From Gemmatimonadaceae bacterium (GTDB lineage Bacteria > Gemmatimonadota > Gemmatimonadetes > Gemmatimonadales > Gemmatimonadaceae): a stretch of 39,130 nt of DNA. The stretch lies in NCBI GenBank assembly GCA_014377535.1, contig JACMPK010000073.1, forward strand, positions 1-39,130, given 5' to 3'. Each line of letters begins with the position of its first letter. Position 1 is the first letter of the stretch. Shown here one piece after another: positions 32,955 to 39,130 of this stretch. The position numbers and the translations under genes were made by a program. The notes below the pieces were generated by a model. It saw only the letters and a list, made by a program, of their open reading frames with translations. It was not told the DNA's origin and searched no databases.

Positions 32955-33785
32955 TCAGGCGCGTCGCAGTGTGAAGAGCGTCATTTCAGGCCTGACATTC
33001 ACGCGGACCTGCACGTTGAAGCCCACGCCGCGGCTGATGTAGACGCGACGCCCGTCTCCCACGGCCACCTCGCCCGAGGTGTAGCGCCGGTTGCGCACCG
33101 GAAGCAGCGGCGGTGGCAGGAAGGGTGAGCGACACTGCCCGCCATGCGTGTGCCCGGAGAGCACCCAGCCATCGTAACCGTTCCACCGTGCGCGGTCGTC
33201 CATCCCGTCAGGGTTGTGGTTGAGCACCAGTGAGGGCGTGCCGCGGCGCCAGCTGGCCAGCGCCTGCTCCGGACGCGCGAATGGCGACCAGTAGTCCTCG
33301 ATGCCGGCCACGAACAGCCCGTCGACATCCATCGCCTCGTTGCGTAGCACGCGGATATCGGCCGCGCCCAGTCGATCCATGACTGCGTTCGCCATTGCCA
33401 TGTCGCGCCAGCGCACGCCGTAGTCGTGGTTGCCGAGCACCGAGAGCGTGAGCATCCGTCCGCGCGGTACCTGCGGCAGGTGCGCCTCGAGCTTGTCGAT
33501 CTGGCGGATGTGCTTCAACGTCACCCAGTCGCCCGTGTACATCACGATGTCGGGCGCCAGCGCCGTGCCGGTGCGCCAGACGCGCTCCAGGTAGCTGTTC
33601 CTGACGGGCCCGATGTGCAGGTCGCTCAGATGCAGCAGACTGCGCCCGTCCAGCGAGTGCGGCAGCTGCGGAATGGCCAGGTCGAGGCGAGAGACCTCGA
33701 TCCAGAATGGTTCGAGCCAGTGCGCGTAGGTGCCGAATCCCGCGAGTCCGGCGCCCGCGGTGAGCAGAAAATCCCTGCGTCTCAT
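32955..33785 (-). CDS. Metallophosphoesterase with TAT-like signal
   Basis: A 276-residue calcineurin-like phosphoesterase. The N-terminus MRRRDFLLTAGAGLAGFGTY carries a twin-arginine signal. Metal-site blocks are LLHLSDLHIG, MYTGDWVT, LGNHDYGVRWRD, LVLNHNP and LSGHTHGGQ. This set matches YaeI-type metallophosphoesterases, which act on phospholipid pyrophosphates or phosphodiesters. It follows the PP2C gene after 48 bases on the same strand and is convergent with nagZ. Substrate unknown. Confidence 0.9.
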   Translation of the reverse strand: MRRRDFLLTAGAGLAGFGTYAHWLEPFWIEVSRLDLAIPQLPHSLDGRSLLHLSDLHIGPVRNSYLERVWRTGTALAPDIVMYTGDWVTLKHIRQIDKLEAHLPQVPRGRMLTLSVLGNHDYGVRWRDMAMANAVMDRLGAADIRVLRNEAMDVDGLFVAGIEDYWSPFARPEQALASWRRGTPSLVLNHNPDGMDDRARWNGYDGWVLSGHTHGGQCRSPFLPPPLLPVRNRRYTSGEVAVGDGRRVYISRGVGFNVQVRVNVRPEMTLFTLRRA

Positions 33786-33833
33786 TTGATGTCATCTTGA
33801 ACTGGCCAGCGGTGCCGGGCGGACAACGCTGCG

Positions 33834-34973
33834 TCAGCCGGAAGAAAATTTTCCGAACGTCCAGATCGCCCATCCCACCACGACGACGACCGCGAACAGC
33901 GTCGTGTAAAAATACGCCTTCGCCGGATTGCGCGGTGGCGCCGTACTTGTGGTGTCGATGCGCGAGACGCTCTGCACGCCGGTCATCGGCGTCGGCGCGC
34001 GTGTCACGGAAGGCACCGCACCGCTGCGCATGCGTCCACGCATCCGGTCGAGCGCCGGAGCGCTGCTGTCGGGCAGCGGGTAGGCCTGATGCCTGATCTC
34101 GCGCTGCAGTTCGTCATGCTCCGGAAGGCCGTCACCGCCGAACTGCACCACGACCACCGTGATGTTGTCGTGACCGCCTTCGGCATTCGCCGCGGCGATG
34201 AGCTGGTCGCACGCGTCGTCCGGATCGAGGCTTGCCGCGAGGATGCGCGCGATGTCGGTCGCACGGAGGTGCGTGGTGAGGCCGTCGCTGCACAGCACCA
34301 GCGTGTCGCCACGGGCGAGCGGCTGCTGCGTGAAATCCGGCCGCACGCTGCTGTCCGGACCCAGCGCCTGCAGAATGATGTTCCGGCGCTCACTCACCTC
34401 CGCCTGGTCGGGCGTCATCTCGCCGGCCTCGATCAGCTGCTGCATCAGCGACTGATCCTTCGTGATCTGCAATGCCACGCCGTCGCGCACGATGTAGGCG
34501 CGGCTGTCGCCGACCTGCGCGAGGTAGAGCGAGTTGCCGAGCAGTCCGGCGATGGTGGCGGTCGTGCCCATGCCGGCGTGTTGCGGATGGGCTCCGGCGT
34601 AGGCGAAGATCCGGTGGTTCGCGGTGTCGGCGGCGTCCCTGAGGGTCTCGACGAAGGTGTTCGTTTCGCGCGACACACCGTTCATCCACTGTGCGCGGAA
34701 GGTATCGAGCACCGCTTCGACGGCCATCTCGCTTGCGATTTCGCCGGCCGCCGCGCCGCCCATGCCGTCGGCGACGACGATGATCACGCCGCGAGCTCCT
34801 GCGTCGATCACGCCGTCACGCGCCTCCGCGTCAGCCAAACCGGTGCTCAGGTCCAGGTAGGCGAAAGCGTCCTCGTTGTGATCGCGCGTGATGCCGACGT
34901 CCGTCCGACCGGCAAGACGCAACCGCACGCCGGGGCGTGGGATCGGCGTCTCGGACGGCGTTGGGTGGCTCAT
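33834..34973 (-). CDS. PP2C-type Ser/Thr phosphatase with C-terminal membrane anchor
   Basis: A 379-residue protein. Metal-binding blocks are RTDVGITRDHNEDAF, VVADGMGGAAAGEIAS, QVGDSRAYIVRDG, LCSDGLTTHL and GGHDNITVVVV, in the standard order for PPM/PP2C phosphatases. After a Pro/Arg-rich linker it ends with a single transmembrane helix, YFYTTLFAVVVVVGWAIWTF, so the phosphatase domain stays in the cytoplasm. The start at 34973 (MSHPTPSE) is chosen over upstream ATGs that lack the family's sequence. It is the natural counterpart of a kinase such as 15822-16826; the link is inference. Confidence 0.92.
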   Translation of the reverse strand: MSHPTPSETPIPRPGVRLRLAGRTDVGITRDHNEDAFAYLDLSTGLADAEARDGVIDAGARGVIIVVADGMGGAAAGEIASEMAVEAVLDTFRAQWMNGVSRETNTFVETLRDAADTANHRIFAYAGAHPQHAGMGTTATIAGLLGNSLYLAQVGDSRAYIVRDGVALQITKDQSLMQQLIEAGEMTPDQAEVSERRNIILQALGPDSSVRPDFTQQPLARGDTLVLCSDGLTTHLRATDIARILAASLDPDDACDQLIAAANAEGGHDNITVVVVQFGGDGLPEHDELQREIRHQAYPLPDSSAPALDRMRGRMRSGAVPSVTRAPTPMTGVQSVSRIDTTSTAPPRNPAKAYFYTTLFAVVVVVGWAIWTFGKFSSG

Positions 34974-35057
34974 GACTGGCACAGTCGACGCGTGAAGAGG
35001 GTGAACCGGCATGCCCCGCGCGAGCACGCCCCCTCCGGACGCGTCACGCACACAGTC

Positions 35058-35063
35058 AAGCTA
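35058..35063 (-). promoter_or_regulatory. Possible -10 for the PP2C operon
   Basis: The minus strand reads TAGCTTGA about 85 bases before ATG 34973. It resembles the other TAnnTTG elements in the window. Confidence 0.3.
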
Positions 35064-35108
35064 GGACGACGCGCATGAGGCGGTCAAATCGGAGACCACC
35101 GGATCCGC

Positions 35109-35114
35109 TATTCT
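35109..35114 (+). promoter_or_regulatory. Possible leaderless promoter -10 for the amidase
   Basis: TATTCT ends five bases before ATG 35120. This supports 35120 rather than the in-frame ATG at 35075 as the amidase start. Confidence 0.35.
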
Positions 35115-35119
35115 TGAAG

Positions 35120-37000
35120 ATGCTACGAGCCTTGCTTCGGTCCGGTTTCGCGTTGCACCCGCTGGGTGTCACACTCTCCCTGCTGGCAACGACGGCCTGC
35201 ACCAGCCGTCCTGCCACGGCGCCACGGCCCAGCCCGGATGCTGCGACGCGACGAACCTGGCCGGCGATCCCGCGCGCCGACGGTCCGCTGACCATCAGGG
35301 TCCAGTACCCATCGACCGGCGCGCTCATCGCCGCGCGCGATTCCACGTTCCTGCTCGGTACGGTGAACGACGGCGGCGCGACGCTGACCGTCAATGGTGC
35401 GCCCGTGGTGGTGCATCCGAATGGTGCATTCCTGGCGTGGGTTGCCATGCCACCGCGCGCACGTCCGGTGTTCGAGCTACTGGCGACTCGTCCAACGGGC
35501 GAGCCGCGCCGACTCTCGCTGCCGATCCGCCTGCCCGCCGAGCGAGTGCCGGTGGATGCGTCGCGCGCGCCGTACTTCGACACGACCAGTGTGCAGCCGC
35601 GCGCGGGACTCGCCATGCGCGCGGACGAGCCGGTGCGTGTCAGCGTGCGACTGGCCGCCGGCGCCCGCGCCGAGCTGCGCCCCGGCGCCTGTGCCGCCGC
35701 CATGCCACCGGCCGTGCAACCCGCGACACCGATCCGGCTGCAGGCCGCCGAGGGAAGCGAGGTTGCCTCGCGTGAGCTGCCGTCGCGACTGATGCGGTGC
35801 GGCGCGACGCTCGCCGTGTTCGGGGTTGGTGACACCGTCGCCGTGACACGCCCCATCGCCGCCATCGCCGACGGCGATTCGCTCGGCCTTGTGCGTGTCG
35901 GCGTCGCGTCATCCGATTCCGACGAGGTCGTGATCGCGCGCCCGGTCGCGGGAGGCACCTACAAGTGGTTCATCATTCCCGGCACCGTGTTGCGCGCCAC
36001 CGGTCGGCAGGGTGATGCCGTGCGCGTGGAGCTCGACGCAGGACTCGACGTCTGGGTCGACGCCGGCGCCGTCACCAATCTTTCGTCGTCGACGAGTGCG
36101 CCGCGGCGCGTCGTCAGCAACGTGCGCGTGGTGCCCGGTGACGGGTTCGTGGATCTGGTGATGCCAATGAGCGCACGTCCCGCGTACCGCGTCGAGAGCG
36201 AGGGGCGCACGGTCAGGCTCACCCTGCACGGTGTGACCGGCAACACCGACATCGTCTGGTTTCAGCGGGCCGATTCGCTCGTGCGCGACCTGCAGTGGAC
36301 CAACGAGGCGAACGATCGTGCCGTGTACACGCTGCAGCTGGAACGTGAGTTGTTCGGATGGCGCGCGTTCTGGCGTGGCGATGCGTTCGTGCTGCGCCTG
36401 CGCCGCACACCGCGCGTGGATCCGGCGCGTCCGCTGGCAGGGCTGCGGATAGCCGTCGATCCAGGGCATCCTCCCATCGGCTCCACGGGACCCACGGGCC
36501 TGTACGAGGGCGTGGCGACACTGGCGATCGGCGAGCGGGTGCAGCGCCTGCTCGTGGAACGTGGGGCCACGCCGATCATGACACGCACCACGGCCGCGCC
36601 GGTGGCGCTTGGTGACCGGCCCATCATGGCGCGTCGGGCCGACGCACACGCCTTCGTGTCGATTCACCTGAATGCCAAGCCCGATGGCGTGAATCCGAAC
36701 CTGAACAACGGCAGTGGGACGTACTACTTCCAGCCGTCCGGTGCCGGCCTCGCGCGGGCAATCCAGTCGCGGCTGCTGGTCAATCTGGGCTTGCACGACG
36801 AGGGTACCTGGTTCGACAACCTTGCCGTGGTCCGCAATCCCTGGATACCGAGCGTGCTGGTGGAAGGCGCGTACGTGATCGTGCCCGAGCAGGAGGCGGC
36901 CCTGCGGACGCCGGAGTTCCAGGAGGCGTATGCGCTGGCGATCGTGGAGGGGTTGGAGGCGTGGTTCCGCACCGTCGCTGCCGCGGCGGCGCGGCCGTGA
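35120..37000 (+). CDS. N-acetylmuramoyl-L-alanine amidase (Amidase_3), exported
   Basis: A 626-residue exported enzyme. The start at 35120 gives a signal peptide (LHPLGVTLSLLATTACTS), possibly a lipoprotein lipobox, though the TTAC form is weak. The central ~350 residues are beta-rich, including an AMIN-like segment around VRVVPGDGFVDLVMPMSARP. The catalytic domain begins near residue 450: IAVDPGHPPIGSTGPTGLYE gives the zinc ligands, VSIHLNAKPDG a further histidine, and LVEGAYVIVPEQEA the catalytic glutamate. It cleaves the amide between MurNAc and the stem peptide during cell-wall turnover and division. Its stop overlaps the next GTG start (GTGA). Confidence 0.9.
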   Translation: MLRALLRSGFALHPLGVTLSLLATTACTSRPATAPRPSPDAATRRTWPAIPRADGPLTIRVQYPSTGALIAARDSTFLLGTVNDGGATLTVNGAPVVVHPNGAFLAWVAMPPRARPVFELLATRPTGEPRRLSLPIRLPAERVPVDASRAPYFDTTSVQPRAGLAMRADEPVRVSVRLAAGARAELRPGACAAAMPPAVQPATPIRLQAAEGSEVASRELPSRLMRCGATLAVFGVGDTVAVTRPIAAIADGDSLGLVRVGVASSDSDEVVIARPVAGGTYKWFIIPGTVLRATGRQGDAVRVELDAGLDVWVDAGAVTNLSSSTSAPRRVVSNVRVVPGDGFVDLVMPMSARPAYRVESEGRTVRLTLHGVTGNTDIVWFQRADSLVRDLQWTNEANDRAVYTLQLERELFGWRAFWRGDAFVLRLRRTPRVDPARPLAGLRIAVDPGHPPIGSTGPTGLYEGVATLAIGERVQRLLVERGATPIMTRTTAAPVALGDRPIMARRADAHAFVSIHLNAKPDGVNPNLNNGSGTYYFQPSGAGLARAIQSRLLVNLGLHDEGTWFDNLAVVRNPWIPSVLVEGAYVIVPEQEAALRTPEFQEAYALAIVEGLEAWFRTVAAAAARP

Positions 37001-37542
37001 GCGAGGCGCCGGCACGCCGCGGTCCGCCCGCGGTCCACGCCACGGCGTTCGTGCATCCGCGTGCGTCAGTCTGCGGCACCGTGATGCTGGGCGCGGAGGT
37101 GAGTGTCTGGGGCGGTGCGGTGCTGCGCGGCGATACCGAGCAGATCACGATCGGCACGCGCTCCAACGTGCAGGACCTGTGTGTCGTGCACGCCGATCCG
37201 GGATCGCCGACAGTCATCGGCTCCGGGGTGACCATCGGGCATCGTGCGATCGTGCACGGCTGCACCATCGAGGACGACGTGCTGGTGGGCATGGGGGCGA
37301 TCCTGCTGAACCGGTGTCGCATCGGGCGCGGCAGCATCGTCGGCGCCGGTGCCTTGGTGGCGGAGGATGTCGAGATCCCGCCGGAGTCGCTGGTGCTGGG
37401 CGTGCCGGGCCGGGTGGTCCGCCAGACGACGGCGGAGGAGCGGGCGAAGAGCGCGCGCTCGGGTGAGACCTATCGTCGGCTGGCCGTGGCGCACCGGGAC
37501 GGCTCCGTGTTGTACCACGCGGTGGTCCTCACCGATGGTTAG
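36997..37542 (+). CDS. Gamma-class carbonic anhydrase family protein
   Basis: A 181-residue left-handed beta-helix protein with hexapeptide repeats. The zinc histidines are visible in CVVHADPGSP and IGHRAIVHGCTIEDD. VSVWGGAVLRGDTEQITIG is a family hallmark. Active carbonic anhydrase cannot be separated from inactive homologues on these features alone. GTG 36997 overlaps the amidase stop (GTGA). Confidence 0.88.
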   Translation: MSEAPARRGPPAVHATAFVHPRASVCGTVMLGAEVSVWGGAVLRGDTEQITIGTRSNVQDLCVVHADPGSPTVIGSGVTIGHRAIVHGCTIEDDVLVGMGAILLNRCRIGRGSIVGAGALVAEDVEIPPESLVLGVPGRVVRQTTAEERAKSARSGETYRRLAVAHRDGSVLYHAVVLTDG

Positions 37543-38216
37543 AGCCCGGGCCGAGTCGGCTGATGGAGCGTGTGCGCGAACCGTTTGAATTGGTTTGGCG
37601 CCCCTTGCCTGGTCACACGCACGCATGGCCAGCTGATTCGGAAGCGCCGCGGGTGCTGAATCACGTGTTTCGGCGCAATGTCCACGCATGTTGACGGATG
37701 TTGACGATGTGGACAGGCAAGTGCGCCGCTGGGTGCGAGGGCGGTATTAGGTTCCTAACCACATGTGCCACAACAGCTTGCACGGCAGCTGCACCTCATG
37801 GTGATGCGGCGATCGAGAGCGGCATGGGAGCAGAATCCGCGACCGGAGAGAGGACAGAAACAGTACGAATGTGATCCGGGAACCGCTAAAGTGTTGAGCC
37901 GTTGAGTGTTTGCAGGACGCTGGCGCGGACTCACGAGAGGCCGTAGTGTCCTGCTCCGCGCTGGTGCTTGTCCGTTTGTCGAGCCGCACCGCGCTCCGTC
38001 GTTTTCCGCCCCGTTTATTCGTGTCGTGCAGGTGCTCGCAGCAAGGCGCGTGATCCACTGCTGCGGGCGACGTCGTGTCCCCGTGTGTGGCACGCTCGAC
38101 GTGAAGGGGTAGGCGAAGGGTGGGGCCGGGTGGCCGGAACCAGGACCGTACGACGGCAGCCAGCGGGATGGCAGCAGAGACGCAGCAGGCAGTATCAACC
38201 ACCCGTGGGGACAGAC
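37543..38216. other. 674-bp gene-free region with structured leader sequence
   Basis: No coding sequence with convincing composition was seen on either strand. A direct repeat ATGTTGACG lies near 37690-37710 between TGTCCAC (37679-37685) and GTGGACA (37709-37715). A hairpin GCTCGCAGCA (38034-38043) with TGCTGCGGGC (38059-38068) is followed by ACGTCG (38070-38075) and CGACGT (38097-38102). The region fits a long 5' leader of the ribonucleotide reductase gene. A cobalamin riboswitch would be expected for this enzyme class, but its conserved B12 box was not recognised. Confidence 0.5.
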
Positions 38217-39130
38217 ATGACGACGGTGCTTTATCCGGAGGACCTGATGTCGCAGATGACGTCGGCTGCTGACAAGGCCGTGCGCAAGCGCGATGGCCGA
38301 TCCGCCCAGTGGGATCCCGAGCGCATCGTGCGCGCGATCGCGCTGGCGTTCCACGCAGCCCGCAACAAAGGCGTGGACAACCCGCATCGCGATAACCAGG
38401 CGACACACTACGGCCTGAGCCTCATGGATCACGCCGAGGCGATGCGTATCGCCAGCATGGTGACCAACACGGTGGAACTGCGGGCCGCGCGCGGCGTGAA
38501 GCCGTCGGTCGAGGAGATCCAGGACATCGTCGAGATGATGATTGCAGGCGCCGGCCACTTCGACGTCGCGAAGGGCTACGTGCTCTACCGCGCGAAGAAG
38601 TCAGAGGCCCGGATCGCGAAGCATGGCGTCAGCGGCATCAGCGACTACATCGCGATGTCGAAGTACGCGCGTTACCGCGAGGACCTGGGTCGCCGCGAGC
38701 TCTGGCCCGAGGCGGCGAAGCGCGTGTTCGACATGCACCGCGCCCGGTTCGCCGCGTTGCTGGACAAGGAAGTCTTTGGTCTCGATCGCACGCTGGGCGA
38801 GATGATCGAGGCGGCCGAGACGGCCGTGCGCGACCGCAAGGCACTGCCGAGCATGCGCTCGATGCAGTTCGGCGGCGACGCGATCGAGGTCAACAACGCG
38901 CGCATGTACAACTGCACGTTCGGGCACATCGACAGCGTGCGGAAGTTCAGTCAGGCGCTCTGGCTGCTGCTGAGCGGCACAGGTGTGGGCTTCAGCGTGC
39001 AGAAGCACCATGTGTCGCGCCTCGCCCCGTTCCCGCTGCGGGCCAGCGCCGAAGACCTGCCGGTAAAGCACTTCACGATCCCGGACACGATCGAGGGCTG
39101 GGCCGATGCGATGCAGGAACTCGTGATGAG
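38217..39130 (+). CDS. nrdJ: Adenosylcobalamin-dependent ribonucleotide reductase, N-terminal part
   Basis: The first 304 codons of a class II ribonucleotide reductase, cut by the window end. An ATP-cone-like allosteric region covers about residues 20-115 (KAVRKRDGRSAQWDPERIVR, VTNTVELRAARGVKPSVEEI). The catalytic part then begins with ALPSMRSMQFGG and ARMYNCTFGHID, and LLLSGTGVGFSVQKHHV is typical of single-chain B12-dependent reductases. The cysteine in MYNCTF corresponds to one of the active-site pair. The start ATG 38217 follows GGGGA. The gene makes deoxyribonucleotides for DNA synthesis and implies access to cobalamin. Confidence 0.88.
   Translation, partial: MTTVLYPEDLMSQMTSAADKAVRKRDGRSAQWDPERIVRAIALAFHAARNKGVDNPHRDNQATHYGLSLMDHAEAMRIASMVTNTVELRAARGVKPSVEEIQDIVEMMIAGAGHFDVAKGYVLYRAKKSEARIAKHGVSGISDYIAMSKYARYREDLGRRELWPEAAKRVFDMHRARFAALLDKEVFGLDRTLGEMIEAAETAVRDRKALPSMRSMQFGGDAIEVNNARMYNCTFGHIDSVRKFSQALWLLLSGTGVGFSVQKHHVSRLAPFPLRASAEDLPVKHFTIPDTIEGWADAMQELVM

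Noticed and set aside
38030..38200. Cobalamin riboswitch before nrdJ
   Set aside because: The region is structured and AGCCAG occurs, but the conserved B12 box and the core motifs could not be matched.
37906..38406. Short open frames in the gap before nrdJ
   Set aside because: Composition is Arg/Cys-rich and no start with a ribosome binding site or a known domain supports them.
1..39130. tRNA genes, CRISPR arrays, insertion sequences or prophage genes
   Set aside because: No T-loop-like sequence in the gaps, no spaced direct repeats of CRISPR size, and no transposase, integrase or phage proteins were found.

Overview
This is a high-GC (clearly above 60%) bacterial chromosome segment. The likely source is a Gemmatimonadota member. 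That placement is an inference, resting on paired carboxypeptidase-regulatory/plug surface proteins, a homodimeric-type glycyl-tRNA synthetase, a zinc-ribbon Ser/Thr kinase, a long coupled MoxR/DUF58/DUF4159 operon and an adenosylcobalamin-type ribonucleotide reductase. No phage, insertion sequence, CRISPR array, tRNA or rRNA was seen. The window looks like core chromosome with a few unusual small genes.

Layout. Positions 1-2255 (minus) hold two paralogous secreted carboxypeptidase-regulatory-like proteins, divergent from glyQS (2482-3834). A convergent gap with a 15-bp tandem repeat and two hairpins separates glyQS from a DUF1269 protein, which is divergent from a CDGSH iron-sulfur protein. 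From 4988 to 13932 lies a same-strand block: a 118-residue unknown, a small ubiquitin-like (beta-grasp) protein, MoxR ATPase, DUF58, a BatA-like protein, a large DUF4175-like membrane protein, DUF4159, a membrane-anchored amidotransferase-like protein and a histone-deacetylase-family hydrolase. Most junctions are ATGA or GTGA overlaps. Next come corA with a possible leader ORF, a lone GvpL/GvpF-family protein, a soluble zinc-ribbon kinase, an L-Ala-D/L-Glu-type epimerase and priA.

The second half has ohr (minus), a GntR/FCD regulator with a fosmidomycin-resistance-like MFS transporter (minus), an unknown repeat-bearing protein followed by a Fur-family regulator, and an MdlA-like ABC half-exporter whose C-terminus runs antisense into the fur gene. 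A glycine-zipper lipoprotein, a lipoprotein gamma-glutamyltransferase, the murQ-anmK-nagZ cassette, a TAT-exported phosphoesterase with a PP2C phosphatase, an N-acetylmuramoyl-L-alanine amidase with a gamma-carbonic anhydrase, a 674-bp gene-free leader, and the start of an adenosylcobalamin-dependent ribonucleotide reductase (cut by the window end) complete it.

Themes. Peptidoglycan turnover and recycling recurs: amidase, nagZ, anmK, murQ, dipeptide epimerase and gamma-glutamyltransferase. Phosphoprotein signalling is represented by a kinase and a PP2C phosphatase in separate places. Several genes have a TAnnTT(GC)-like -10 element only 5-7 bases before the start codon, suggesting leaderless transcripts. 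The most unusual items are the ubiquitin-like gene feeding the MoxR operon, the possible leaderless leader peptide overlapping corA, a 15-bp repeat family in convergent gaps, and the long structured leader before the ribonucleotide reductase.
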